In this document: one piece after another, positions 22,659-33,713 of the stretch
How the letters are laid out: each line of letters opens with the position of its first letter
Position numbering within the stretch: position 1 is the stretch's first letter
From: Phytophthora hibernalis
Taxonomy: Eukaryota > Oomycota > Peronosporomycetes > Peronosporales > Peronosporaceae
Assembly: GCA_012656075.1 (NCBI GenBank)
Contig: JAAKBF010000214.1
Span: 620,001 to 684,000, forward strand
DNA length: 64,000 nucleotides
Direction of reading: 5' to 3'
Position numbers and translations under genes: made by a program
Notes under the pieces: generated by a model
Seen by the model: the letters and a program-made list of their open reading frames with translations, nothing else
Databases searched by the model: none
What the model was told of the DNA's origin: nothing

Positions 22659-24872
22659 CTGTGTAATCCAAAACCGTCTCCGAGGCTTCGGTCAGGTCTG
22701 GGAGGAATGCCAACTCATGTTCGTAATCGGTCAACTCGATTTTGTTTGCCATATGCTCGGCTACACCGCCGAGAGCATCGTCAATGTCGACAGCGACGCC
22801 AGCGGAAACGCCAGTCATAAGCGCTACAAACACCGACTCCAGGCGTACCTCCGAATCTTCGGCGACCACGGATTCCGGTGCCTCGCCGGTAATTACCTCG
22901 CTGTTACCCCTGACCGAGGATTCGGACGTGGTTGAACCCTCACCTTCCTCGGCTTCAATGTCTGTATCCACCATGTCCGAGGTTGCCAGAGTAACGGTTA
23001 CTGTCGGTTGGTTGCACTCACTCGGCTGTGCGTGGCACTCGTCACCACTCTGTAGACGATCCACCCGCTGTCCATCTTGGTGCGTTATCGGTCGGGAAAG
23101 AATCTTCCGAGGCGTCGGATATTCCCGCGGCTCGACTGCTGGTGGTTGACTGGCTAACCACTGCTCGTACAGTTTGCTTTCACGCTTCAGTAATGTGTCA
23201 TCCCGACACTCAGCGTACGCCAGCACTTGCCATTCGTCGTACTTCGCCGATCGTAGCCGGGTGTAGCCACGCCCTTGCGGGAGATCACCACGTGGTACCC
23301 ATAACATCACCGATTCGTGGTTTGTAAAGTGAGCAACCCTCGGTGACACATTAGTCAGCCGGATAATCGCTGGTTGTCCTCGCTGAAACCTCGTCACTGT
23401 CGGCACGAGATTCCCAATCCGGCGAATCCACACCTCATGGGTGTTCAGAGATGGGCGTCGTCGAGGTAGTTTGAACTCGTGCCACTCCCGTCCGGTGACT
23501 GACAAATACTCGGTCGGGCCACCGGCCACTTGCAGACCGTATACCGGAGCATCATCCTCGTTCTGGGATTTCAGCAGGAGAACCATAACTTCATCCGGTA
23601 GCCAGGCCGTACCATGGAACAGGTCTAATCGCACTCCGGCTGGTATCATGAAATCCGTTCCGAGGATTACATCGACTCCTGCGCTATGATCCATAATCCA
23701 CAACTCGAATTCATACACTCGCTCCCACCCGAGAGTGATCTTAACGAGTGCTCGGCGGCGCGTCTCCATCACCCCTGGATTGATTCCTCTAACCTCCAGA
23801 CTGCGACCGTGGTCCGATACTTCCCGCACGCGTAGTCTGTTCGCATAGGAAGCCGAGATCACGCTCACATTCGCTCCAGTGTCGAGCAGAATCCTCGTTC
23901 GCGCGTCGTCCACTGCCCCGTTTACCATGGTACGCAATCACTTCCTCTTGTCGTAGCGTTGGGACAACCACCACCCCAACCACCCCATCCTCTCACCAGA
24001 CAACAACTTGATTGCCTGGCCGAGACTTCGGGGCTCACGCTTGGTCACAGCCATACTTGTGATTGAAGCCTCGGTAACCGTACCAGCAGCTTTCTCCACA
24101 CACTCCACATTCACTTCACTCTCACCGAGGCTTTCGCCTCTGTCTTCTCCATTTCCCGTCGATTTCACATAATCCATATTCGAGTCATCAGGCCGTTTGC
24201 ACGAACCCGTGAACGCAAACAAGTAGTCGGCGTCCAACGCAGGTCCGGCTAACTGTGGCAGCCCGATTGGGACCAACCCAGTTTCAGTTGGAGGGCTGCC
24301 TAGTTTAAATGACTCTCATAGACCAATTCTTGAAGTTCTGGCGAGAGGTCTTTCTTCTCCACCTTCGCCTTCAGAAGAGACGCCACCTCGTTGAATGCTT
24401 CGCATCTTCCCGCATCGTGGACTTGCTTACACACCTTGCACCTCTTGAAACAATAGTATGCAGAGTGCGTGAGTCCCCCACAGGCAGCACACGGGCCATA
24501 TTGTCGGCGACCGTCACGTCCGCCGAGGCCTCGGTTGTCTCGGTCATTCGGGTATTGGTTATTCCCAACCCTCGGCCGGCGATTGTCATCCCGAACGAAA
24601 GTTCCCTCGGCGGCGTGACGACGCTCTGAAGCGTTCGCGGCAGCCACATGGGTTAAGACCTCCATGAGATCCTCTAAACTCGTGAACGTGGCAGGCAGTG
24701 CAGCTAGTGTGGTGAGAGTAGCCTCAGACGCGTTGATGCTGCCCGCTCCGCGTAACGCTGACATCGAAAGACTGCATCTTCTCGACAAATTCCCGGTTCC
24801 TCCACATCTCAAACATAGTGGGCGGCCGCTCATATCTGGGTGCTGCACGATAATGACGGAGTTGTACCACAT
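22659..24872 (-). pseudogene. Gypsy-4 gag C-terminus, protease and linker
   Basis: Minus-strand partner of Gypsy-3. The zinc-knuckle end of Gag is at 24300-24640 and a linker at 23938-24276. A long frame (22504-23937) encodes a retropepsin (LLDTGANVSVISASY, VILGTDFMIPAG) and continues through the PR-RT linker in the spacer (WVRR-like VWIRRIGNLVPTVTRF, PTPRKILSRP) until ELAFLPDLTEASETVLDYT. That part normally precedes RT. At 22658 it runs into the antisense of the left arm, so RT and everything after are missing. It is the better-preserved PR frame of the family in this window. Confidence 0.75.
23535..24643 (-). repeat. Inverted repeat, right arm (1,109 bp)
   Basis: Partner of 21550-22658, separated by an 876-bp spacer. 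The near identity implies a recent event or active gene conversion. Beyond the outer ends the flanks diverge: the left arm continues in Gypsy-3 gag, the right arm in unrelated coding sequence. Confidence 0.9.
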
Positions 24873-25850
24873 GATGCGCTTGATGCCCGTTAATGCGCTC
24901 GGGCAGCCTTTGGGAAAGCTGAGCTATCAAGAGGTGGAGGTATTGGAGTTGGGTCCTGCTTGGTCCAAGTCATTCAGGTCAAAAGGCACACCGAGTTCAT
25001 GTTGAAGGAATGCATGAAACTGGCTGCGATCCATGGTTCTCGCAACGTTTCGCAATACGACAGCGTAGTCTACCCCTTGGGAGACCAATGTCCCGTCAGA
25101 GTCATATTGAAGGCCCCAGACTGACTGATCTGACTCCATCTGCGCCGGGGCATGTGCATTTGTCAAGGTGTACATGTGTTTATGAAACGGTATTTCCGCT
25201 GCTTCAAACGTTCGCGCTTCCTCCCTCGTGGAAAAATGAAAGTTGATCTCGTGTTTGGCTGCATTGTAGCTGATCGTTTTGACCACTGCCAGCATACGCC
25301 ATACCATTGCACTACCCACCGCTCAGTTCGTGGCTGCCGTAGAAATACTTTCCTGCAGACTTTTCGTGCTACGAAAGGCTTCCTTAATTGGTAATTCACC
25401 TGTTAAGACCATGCAGAGCTTGCCTTCTACTTGCGCTCGAATGGTCCCGATCACCCGTAGTTTGTGCTTCATCTTCATGATCCTGCTGATGAACTGAGGG
25501 AGGCGGCGACAAAGAATTGTTCCTTCGACCAGCCCTTGCACAATTCGCCATTCGTCCTCCGTTCCGTTCCGTCCCGAGACATTGCAGCTGCATGCTTCCC
25601 TCACAAATCTGGCGCAGATATGCTGTCTCCTCCACTTAGTAGACATCTTGATTAAATTGAAAGGCTTTTGGCGGCTGTCCTCGTTGGGATGGCGGTCCCT
25701 CCTGTCCTGTTATTTTTGCGCCCATTTAGTAAGAACTGGGGCCTGCTTGACTGCTTCTTGGACGGCTATCTCTCTAATCTGTTTGCTCAACACATTCCAA
25801 TGATTACCGCGTCTTGTACATGATCGTGCACGCCTCCTCGAGCATTGACC
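24660..25850 (-). pseudogene. Unrecognised broken ORF between Gypsy-4 and the Copia LTR
   Basis: Minus-strand frames at 25323-25646 and 24927-25319, then 24660-24930, seem to form one decayed protein, with phrases such as EWRIVQGLVEGTIL, NFHFSTREEARTFEAAEIPF, DYAVVLRNVARTMDRSQF and LCLRCGGTGNLSRRC near its end. The middle looks like a small alpha/beta, possibly RNA-binding fold and the last motif like a partial zinc knuckle, as in ORF1 proteins of some retrotransposons. I do not recognise the family. The Copia 3' LTR cuts its upstream side at 25853 and the Gypsy-4 arm its downstream side. Confidence 0.3.
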
Positions 25851-25852
25851 GC

Positions 25853-26073
25853 TGTTGAATGCTGGATGTTACTTGTGTTGTTGCTGGTAAACAGCGAAGT
25901 GAAGTGTATTAACGGTAGTGCCGTAGCAAACCTAATCGTTGGTGAAGAGAAAACTACAGTAGGCTATAATATACCACACTAACCTCTAATATAACATTTT
26001 GTACAGGGTCTCTGATGACCAATCATCAGCTTCTGGAACACTGTACCTATTTGATCCAAGAGCAACTTCAACA
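25853..26073 (-). repeat. Copia 3' LTR
   Basis: 221 bp bounded by TGTTGA...TCAACA, collinear with 32776-32990. Shared blocks include TGCTGGATGTTACTTGTG, AGAGAAAACTACAGTAGGCT and ATCCAAGAGCAACTTCAACA. It carries a few extra bases relative to the other LTR around 25998-26015. Confidence 0.88.
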
Positions 26074-26090
26074 GCCTCCCTGCTTCTTTG
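26074..26090 (-). promoter_or_regulatory. Copia polypurine tract
   Basis: Minus strand AAAGAAGCAGGGAGGC directly followed by the LTR start TGTTGAAG. A purine-rich run immediately before the 3' LTR is where plus-strand DNA synthesis is primed. It shows that the 3' LTR belongs to this element and that the antisense gene lies inside the element. Confidence 0.75.
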
Positions 26091-26230
26091 AATCAAAAGG
26101 GCATACTCCGAATTTATCAGATATTAGAGGTACTCAGTCTCAGAGTTTAGGTGACCCTTCAGTTTGCATAAGGTCGCGTTGTGGAAGCCTGCGGCTTGCT
26201 GCGCGACGTTGGTACATACAGCTCTGATGC

Positions 26231-26260
26231 GTTATAAACGTCGGCACTGCTGGGCACGCC
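26231..26260 (+). promoter_or_regulatory. TATA-like box before the antisense gene
   Basis: GTTATAAACGTC lies about 30 bases before the ATG at 26261. It is suitably spaced for a core promoter only if the 5' UTR is very short. Confidence 0.35.
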
Positions 26261-27910
26261 ATGGCGAAACTGTGGCAGACAGGTAAGACGAGAGATCAGG
26301 TGTTCCGGGGCAAGCCCTCTCCGAGTCCTAGCGGCTCGGGGAAGAGGAAGCCGAGAGCAGCAGCTAAGGTCCGGGCCATGAAGAAGGCCGGTGCTGCGCG
26401 TTGCGGTGCGGCAGCGAGCAGGAGCGCCACTTCGCCCAAGCGAAGTGCTGGAGAGGGCTCTACGCAGGTCGGAATGTTGAAGGCCACGGGGGCCAGGTCA
26501 TCGAATGTCGCGGGGACCGAGGGCAACAGGACTGCGGGGACGGACACTGCTGCGGGGGCCGCATTGCTGGCACCTGTGCAAGCTGCACGAGTCGACGTAG
26601 CTGTTGTGCCTGATGTTGCCATAGGCAGATGTGCTTCGAGCGCGGCGTGTGCGACCGTGAGCCCGGGGTCGGCCCCCATGATGGGGCAGGTCAACACCTT
26701 CACTTCCGCCACCAACCAGTTGGCTGCAGCCACAATCCTGTGTACTGTTGGTACAGACGGGTCTGTACCACGTGCTGTAACTCCTGCCACTGACCAGGCA
26801 GATCGTGGCACCAGCCAGGCAGATAATGGCACCAGCCAAAAAGCTATTGGCACTGACAACGCAGTTATTGACACCGACCAAGTAATTATTGCTACCAATC
26901 AGACTGTTATTGGCACAGACCAGATGGTTGTTGACACTGACCGGGAATTTAGTGCCACTGACCGGGCTGTTAGCGTCACCGACCATACAGATGGAGACGG
27001 TCTGGATTGTGACAGCGATGGCCTTGGTAATAGCTGGGTGTGCATGCTGTGCACATACTTAATCAGCGGGGCTTCCGATGAATGTCAGAACTGTTCACTT
27101 CTGCGTGAGGACGCTACTTCACCCGAACAGCTGTACTACCCTATTCATGGGAAGTATTACACCGGTGATGAGATCACGGTGGACACCGACTATGCAACAA
27201 CCACGCAGTCATGGAGAGTGGGCCGGATCAATGATCGACGTGAGTCGCCTTTGGGTACAGAGTACCGTCTACTTTGGATTTATCGACGGATTAAATCTCG
27301 CCGATATTATCTCCGTACGTGGGAGCCAAAATCGAAGCTGATTGAAGACGGTTTCGTTAAAGTGATGGATCTCGTGGACCGCTGGAAAACATCGGGTAAG
27401 AAGAAGTTCGACACCTTCTGGCGCGAAGACGAGTATGGAACAGCTCTTCTTGGCGCAGATTCCGAAGGCCTCTGATGTTCAATGCACTGAAGCGTGCAGC
27501 AGTGATGGCGGGATGTCCGGATATTGTGACACAGGTGGATATCGACCAGTTCGTCCATGATGAACTCGTTCTCTACAATCGTGACTTGACCAAGGAGGCA
27601 ACGTGGAAGATCGTGTTGCGCTTCCTGCGTCGACTTTGAGATGCCGGCCGTGACCTGGTCTACAATGCAATTGCCCAGAACAACTATGAAGTTGCTGGAC
27701 GTCGTGGAGCTCGCGTTTTGGAGGAGATTGATCTCACCGACGGGATTTATATCGTTGCGGCCTACAACCACAGCTTCGTCGGGCATGGATTCGTTCTCAC
27801 AGTTCAAGGCACCAAACGACTGATCCATGATTCGGAGCAAGGGGCCCGATCTCGTTAGCGGACTGGATCAACTTCTCTTCATTTGTTCGTCCGTTCGTCG
27901 TCTTCAAGTA
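26261..27910 (+). pseudogene. Antisense gene in Copia: RanBP2-type zinc finger, chromo-like domain, peptidase-like C-terminus
   Basis: The first frame (26261-27475, 404 codons) starts MAKLWQTGKTRDQVFRGK with a basic region. It goes through Ala/Gly-rich and then Asp/Thr-rich degenerate repeats (TDQ/TNQ units, residues about 170-250) to a zinc finger WVCMLCTYLISGASDECQNC (W-x-C-x2-C...N-C pattern of RanBP2 fingers). A chromo-like segment YRLLWIYRRIKSRRYYLRTW follows. The next frame overlaps at TGATG (27473-27477) and encodes FNALKRAAVMAG, then after a stop at 27637 AGRDLVYNAIAQNNYEVAGR and DGIYIVAAYNHSFVGHGFVL. A further frame change near 27844 leads to LADWINFSSFVRPFVVFK and a stop at 27910. 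The NHxxxGHGF block resembles the His region of papain-fold peptidases; the Cys would fall at the TGATG junction. Three lesions make it a pseudogene here. Confidence 0.6.
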
Positions 27911-28171
27911 GAAGTAGGTGATAGGAGTCGGTAGGGATTTCTGCGGGTTTGCCTTATCGATAATGAACCTTCCTAGCAAAAATATGTTTGTACATGGTAT
28001 AATATTTCTTGTGCCTGTATGAAATTTGGTACTAGACCAGGGAAACCTCATTGAGGAAAAACCTTTTAGCAAACAAACTATAAACCCAGTGGGAAAAATA
28101 AAAGAACGCAATTAAATAGGCACGCTTCATGCAGTAGTATTATACTCGAATACTACACGGAAAAGACCTCG
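27911..28171. other. Non-coding junction between Copia pol and the antisense gene
   Basis: 260 AT-rich bases between two convergent stop codons. No gene is supported. It probably serves as the overlapping 3' UTR of both transcription units. Confidence 0.4.
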
Positions 28172-29680
28172 TTAAGCATCTAGGGCTTTCATCCTGAGCT
28201 TGGTCCTTAGTTCTTTGAACTGATGTTTATCTAGGGCTTTCGTAAATATGTCAGCTACCATTTCCTTGGTGTGACAATAGGCGACGTTGAATTCGTGTCG
28301 CTCCACCTTTTCCTGCACATAGCAGTATCTCACGTGAATGTGTTTAGACCTCCCATGTAGTTCGGGGTTATTGCAGATTTTGATGCAGCTTTGGTTGTCC
28401 TCGTCAATCAGATTAGACTTTGTTGTAGCAAACCCGAGTTCGTTCAGGAGAAGCTTCAAGAAGATCATCACTTGCATGCAGTGACAGAGGGCGATATACT
28501 CAGCCTCTGTTGTAGAGAGAACTACTGTGTGATGTTTGCGTGAGAGCCAGGATATTGGACGGTTAGCGAGTATAGTCACGTATCCGCCGACCGATCGTCG
28601 TGTGTCGGGGCAGTTGGCATAGTCCGAGTCGCTATAGCCTGTCAGATTTTCAGCTAGGTTCTCTGGGGTGACTTTCAGCGTGCCTCCCAGCATCAGACCG
28701 TAGTCTTTGGTGCCTGCCAGGTACTTGAGGCCTCGGGTAACGGCGTGCCAGTGCTCCATCCCAGGATTCGCTACGAATTGACTAACCTCACGCATGTAGA
28801 AGGCCATATCGGGTCGAGTGCCTACCATGAGATACATAACACTGTCGACGGCTTCACGATACGGAATGTCTTTCATCGCATCTTTCTCTGCCTCACTGCT
28901 AGGTTAACTGCTTACGGAGAGTTTAGCGTTCCGATCTGCTGGGGTTGCAATAGGGTACGGAATGAAGTCGCTGAAACGGTCAATGACCTTCGTAGCGTAC
29001 TTGTGCTGGTGGATAAGGATCGTTCGGTTCTTATGGTCACGTATAATAGACCAGCCGAGTAAGTACTTCACCCCCTAAATCAGACATGGAGAACCGCTTC
29101 TTCATGGCGGATTTCAACTCACTTACGAGAGCTGGAGTGGGCGCAATGATCAAGAGATCGTCAACGTACACTGCAATATAGCAAGTGATACCGTCAAGCG
29201 TTCGAATGAATACACAGCTATCTTTGATGAGTTTATGAAAACCAACACTCATCCAGAAAAGTAGACAATGTTTGGTACCAGACACGGGGAGCTTGTTTCA
29301 ACCCGTACATACTTTTTAGGAGTTTGCACACTAGGTGCTCCTTGCCCGGGATTTTGAAACCTTCCGGTTGAGCCATGTAGATTTCCTCCTCAAGAAAACC
29401 GGTAAGGAATGACATCCATTTGGTGGATTATGAGATCGAGCAAGGCTGCAATCGTAAGGAGAAGTCTGAGTACTTCCATCATGATAACAGGTGAAAAGAT
29501 CTCGCTGTAGTCAATGCCATGCTGCTGGAGGAATCGTTTGATCACCAGACTCGCTTTGAAGCGGTCAATCTCGCCTGAGCCGGACAATAAATACCCAGCG
29601 GCTCGTGAGAATCTTTCGTCCCTTTGGAGGGGCACGAGTGTCCACGTGCGATTGTCCATCAGAGACTTGTACTCCGACAT
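28172..29680 (-). pseudogene. pol: Copia reverse transcriptase and RNase H
   Basis: The RT start (29390-29680) reads DNRTWTLVPLQRDERF and QQHGIDYSEIFSPV. After a frame change the fingers continue (29233-29415, PEGFKIPGKEHLVCKLLKSM, YGLKQAPRVWY). A third frame (29037-29285) bears the catalytic YVDDLLIIAP. The stretch 28877-29036 links to RNase H. RNase H (28172-28876) is intact, with TGYSDSDYANCPDTRRS, STTEAEYIALCHC, DEDNQSCIKI and HIHVRYCYVQEKV. The family's product copies element RNA in the cytoplasmic particle. It is broken in RT only. Confidence 0.9.
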
Positions 29681-29820
29681 GGCTGCGGTTTTCTACTGAT
29701 CAGCGTGAGAAGATCGCATTGCTTCTCGATACGTAGTGGGTTCTGACACATACCGAATAGCTAGTAGTGTGAACAGTAAGTTTCGGCGTTGGTCCTGTTT
29801 CTGTTTGTCCTCCGCAGAAT

Positions 29821-31118
29821 CTAGGATTTCGTCCGTTGTATCGAGACGGGGTCGCTTGCGGACAGGTGAGAAGGACGATTCGGGTGCTGGCTCCGTTCGA
29901 AACGAGTAATGGATTTCGGTGTTCTCAAGCGAATCCCGAAGGGAGGGTAATGCACGCTGAGACGAAGGAGCCACAGAAGGTGCTGGATGGGCACAGGTGC
30001 AGGTGCAAGATGGTGCGTTTGCTCGTGATGGGATGACTCAGGGATAGACATCTGGTCAGCTAGAGGGGGAAATTCGTCCTCTTTGAAGATAACATCACGA
30101 CTGTTCACAATGGCATGTGTGTTGACGTCCATCAAGCGATACCCTTTCTTATGATCAGGTATGCCAAGATACATGCACAACCGTGCGCGGGCATCGATCT
30201 TGTCTCGATATTTCTCCGTGATGTGGACGTATGCACTACATCCGAATACTTTGATGAGGTCCATGGATGGGATACGGTTGTACCACAGCTCGTACGGTGT
30301 ACGCCCGTCAGTCTTGGAGCTTGGTGTCATATTGATCAGTGTAGTCACATGACTCACACACTCGGCCCAAAGCGGCTTGGGAAGTTTGCCGTCTAGTAAA
30401 TCGCGAACTCGCTCCATAATTGTGCGCATGCGGCGCTCAGGGACTCCATTCTGCTGAGGTGTGTACGCATTGGTAAACTGGGCATGGGTTCCATACTGTT
30501 TAAAGATCAGGCGACCGAGCTTCTCGTATTCTTTTGCATTGTCAGCCTGTAGCACTCGGATTTCTTCGTCGTCGATGTGCCTGCGACGCCATTCAAGAAC
30601 GTTGACATCTTTTCTGAAGATATTCAAAGCATTCTTCCGGAAGTCTTCGTAGCATTCGTACAGGTCGCTACGAGCTTTGATCGGGTAGGTGAACATGAAT
30701 CGAGAGAAGTCATCGATAAAGATCAAGAAGTAGCGACAACCAGTAAGGCTAGGCACAGGAAGGGGACCACAAATGTCGGTATGAACTTTCCCAAGGGAGA
30801 TGTGGCACGTTCAACAATTATATTAGAATGGAAGGGAGAGCGGTGAGACTTCGCTAACGTGCATGCTACGCAGAAGAATCCTGCCGTCGGAGCTACAGGC
30901 GCAGATCCACCCAGTCCATGAATGGCTTGGCTCCTAGATAGGTCATGCAAGACGCGAGCGTTAGGGTGGCCAAGACGTTTGTACAAAAGCAGAAAGGATC
31001 GTTGCTTACCTGAGGCAACTAGCGCCGTTGAGGTCGTCATTGGTTTGGCTTGGAAATGATACAGATCCGTGCTGGTGGCCATAGGTGCCTTGATGGTGAA
31101 GTGCTGGTCGGTCTGCAC
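29821..31118 (-). pseudogene. Copia integrase
   Basis: The pre-integrase zinc-binding part (30723-31118) has YKRLGHPNARVLHDLSR and FFCVACTLAKSHRSPF (H...CxxC). After a frame change the core (29821-30756) shows Asp in FLIFIDDFSRFMF, Asp in VLQADNAKEYEKL and Glu in PQQNGVPERRMRTIME, the DD35E triad. It then shows the Copia-type LPKPLWAECVSHVTTLINM and KVFGCSAYVHI. Its C-terminal region extends past KKGYRLMDVNTH. Only one frame change lies between the two parts. Confidence 0.9.
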
Positions 31119-32771
31119 GGCACACTTCTGGCGGTCGAAGTTGAAGCGGAAGTCGCCGCGGGAACAGACAAGAAGCTGAACTGCAATTGTGGTGCGTACA
31201 GCACACCATGAATGAGCGTCTGTGGCTTGCCTTTGGAGTCAATGACTTCCAGTTCAACACGTCCAATTCCTTCAATTGAGATTTGGTTCTTGCCGCCAAC
31301 CGTGATGGAGCCACCACTGGCGGTGATATTAGAGAACCACTGGGGCTCGTGCGTCACATGACGCGTACATCCAGAGTCAATAGCCCACGTGGGGTCCAGT
31401 TTGACGTTGTCTTGGGCCGTGAGGCCTACGGGAGGGTTGACCGTAGTGGCGACAGCGATCAGTCCGACATCGCGGCGTTTTTGGCGAAACACCTTGCGGT
31501 TACTACCGCGTTCGTCGTCCTCATCATCCGAGGCGGAGTCGAGAGGGCGGTTCGGGCTCGGTCTAGATCACGATGCTTGTTACGGCCTGCACGCTTGGTG
31601 TCATCGCCTCCCCTGTTTCGCTTGTCACGACGGTTGATGTTGTCGCGATCGTTGCGTCCACTGTTCCAAGTCTTGTTGGTGCTGCAGTACGAATGGTCTC
31701 TCTTCGTGTTTCCGCCTTTGAAAACGAAGTTCGCAGGGAGGACCGTACCAACCTTGACACGACCGTCACTCAGATCCTTTTGCAGACCACGACACTGTCG
31801 GAAGTTGTGCCGCGGGCGATCGCAGTACGAGCAGACATTGCCAGCATCAGGACCTGGATCCCGGGACGGAGGGCCGACGAGAGCACGCTCATGTTTAGTC
31901 TCCGTCGTCTCCGGCGTTCCCTTGGATAGCGTGTAGCGCTCTTGGGCCTGGAGGACGCGGACTTTGCCTTCAATGCTCTGCTTCAGGTCTTCGTACGGGA
32001 TGTACTTCCGTCGGCCCTTCCAGATGCGGAGGTCATTCTTCCAGGACTTGGGCATGGAATGGAACAGGTAGATAGACCTTTGTCCTTCCGTCATCACCGA
32101 TTCGGTGGCTTCGTCCTAGGCTTTCATCGCATTCTCCAGCTTGAGAAAGAACTCAGTGAGATCAGAGCCTTCCTCGTACTTGATCTCCATCAAATAGTGC
32201 TGGATGAAGTAGGGGTCGCCGTGGAAGGCGGCACCTCATACTTGCGGCAGATGAAAGGGAAAATCTCGTACGAGGTCGTGAGATTCTTCACCAGCCGGAC
32301 ATGGGTGTTGTCCATGGTCTTCATCAGGATAGCTTTCGTCTTAGCTTCCTGACGGCGTCGCTCACGCTGGCAAAGAGGTTGAGGCTTCTCCTTGGCGGCT
32401 TGGCGGCGGTTGAACGGGCGGACGGTGGGTAGATCCTTGCGCTTGAGTGGAGTGTCGGAGTCCTCTCCAAAACCTTTGTCAGACTCGGAAGGAGGCTTGA
32501 GTTCTTCGTCACTCTCTTCAAAGTCCACAGTATCGGAGTCGACTTCTGCGCTGTCAGCCGGCTTGCGGATCGGCGTGTCGTCGACGTCGGACATGTCGCT
32601 GTCACTCTCTTCAGCTTCTTCCTCGGAAATGCCATCGTAGTCGGGCTTCTTCACGAAGCCGAGAAGATGCTTTCCGTCGAGGGCTGCGCACACGCAGGTC
32701 TTCCACACGTCGAAGGTTTCGGCACCGACGAGGCGTGGAAAGTCGTCGCTTGAGGCTTGGCTTGGGTTCAT
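31037..32771 (-). pseudogene. gag: Copia Gag and protease
   Basis: Gag starts at the ATG at 32771 (MNPSQASSDDFPRLVGAETF), which lies inside the primer binding site. An acidic linker occupies residues about 50-110. After a frame change near 32100-32190, the second part (31459-32097) includes FHSMPKSWKNDLRIWKG and a zinc knuckle CSYCDRPRHNFRQC (CX2CX4HX4C). The protease frame (31037-31492) has the active site WAIDSGCTRHVTHEPQ and GVLYAPQLQFSFLSV. Gag packages the RNA and the protease cleaves the polyprotein. Confidence 0.88.
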
Positions 32772-32775
32772 AACC
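32761..32775 (-). promoter_or_regulatory. Copia primer binding site (internal initiator-Met tRNA type)
   Basis: Immediately inside the 5' LTR the minus strand reads GGTTATGAACCCAAG. It is complementary to an anticodon arm with a CAT anticodon (GGGTTCATAACC), and it closely resembles the Drosophila copia PBS (GGTTATGGGCCCAG), which pairs with a cleaved initiator-Met tRNA half. The ATG in it (32769-32771) is also the gag start codon. Confidence 0.7.
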
Positions 32776-32990
32776 GTTGAGGGGAATGCTGGATGTTACT
32801 TGTGTTGTTGCTGGTAAACAGCGAAGTGAAGTGTATTAACGGGGTGCAGTAGCAAACCTAATGGTTGGTGAAGAGAAAACTACAGTAGGCTACAATATAC
32901 CACACTAACCTCTAATATAACACTTTGCCTGATGACTAATCATCAGCTTCTGGAACACAGTACGTATTTGATCCAAGAGCAACTTCAACA
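32776..32990 (-). repeat. Copia 5' LTR
   Basis: 215 bp, minus orientation TGTTGAAGTTGC...CCTCAAC, matching 25853-26073 with scattered differences. Its inner end touches the PBS. No clear TATA box stands out in it. Confidence 0.88.
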
Positions 32991-33260
32991 ATTTTCAAGT
33001 GGACAAGGGAAGGGCTCAAAATGAGCGCAAGGCGCCCGGTGCCTAATTCGCGATTCGTACTTTGGTTGATTAGGGGTCGAACATTCGAAATGAGTTGAAA
33101 AAGATGAGCAGGAAAGAGGCGAAATCATAAGCAGAAAAGTGTCGAAAACATAAGCAGAAACGGAGGGGGACTCACTTTTGCTCATATCATAATCGCATTT
33201 AGCCGAGCAAGGGAGTGTTGACGAAACAGTTCTCGAGAAGACCCCGGGGGGTTATCGGCA

Positions 33261-33653
33261 ATGCCGAAGCTAAGTACTCGGCAGCGCCTTCTACGGGAGA
33301 TTATCGACGTTGTGGCGGTCGCAGCGTTGGATGAGGACGATGACGACATGCTGGGCGAGGCGAACAGTGACCAGGAAGAGGAGGAGCTCCTCTTTTCACA
33401 GACAAGTGATGCTTTGGATCTTCTACAACTTGTGCAGTCGTCTCGATATTTGGTGGACAGAGTGCGTGCGGTAAGAAGCACTTCCTCGTCACTATCTCCC
33501 TCCTCCCTCCTTCTCTCCCAGCCCAGTTCCCATGTACTAGTAGGAGCATCTTGCTCACCTATGCATGCTGCTCTTTCCTCATCAGGGTCCCTCATGACCT
33601 TGGTTTGCCGTGTACGCGAATTCGGTAGTGAACAGCGCCCATGGGGCACGTGA
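33261..33653 (+). pseudogene. Transposase-associated N-terminal ORF remnant
   Basis: 130 codons starting MPKLSTRQRLLREIIDVV, then an acidic stretch (DEDDDDMLGEANSDQEEEE) and LDLLQLVQSSRYLVDRV. A GTAAGAAG at 33470 looks like a splice donor, after which the translation becomes Ser-rich and unlike protein. This resembles the first exon of oomycete Harbinger-type genes, with the catalytic exon deleted; the family assignment is tentative. Confidence 0.4.
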
Positions 33654-33713
33654 ACTTCATGGGAGGGAACGAGGGAACAAGTAAGTTGAACTTAGAAACG
33701 AGTGCTTGACTTC

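Larger units (their letters stand above)
25853..32990 (-). mobile_element. Ty1/Copia retrotransposon with both LTRs
   Basis: A 7.1-kb minus-strand element. The 5' LTR is at 32776-32990, PBS at 32761-32775, gag-pol at 32771-28172, polypurine tract at 26074-26090 and 3' LTR at 25853-26073. Domain order is Gag, protease, integrase, RT, RNase H (Copia order). About 2 kb between pol and the polypurine tract holds an antisense gene (26261-27910). The LTRs differ by small indels and substitutions, so the insertion is not recent. Five-base flanks (ACCGC left, ATTTT right) do not match, so a target duplication is not preserved. Confidence 0.85.

Noticed and set aside
22742..23327. + strand frames in the inverted-repeat spacer.
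   Set aside because: The minus strand encodes a recognisable PR-RT linker continuous with the protease.
24309..24629. A 106-codon + strand frame identical to a minus-strand frame at 21564-21884, looking like a conserved duplicated gene.
   Set aside because: It is the antisense shadow of the gag zinc-knuckle region, identical only because of the inverted repeat.
26296..26986. Long minus-strand frames opposite the Copia antisense gene.
   Set aside because: Repetitive Val/Ala/Asn-rich translations with no motif; shadows of the repeat-rich + strand gene.
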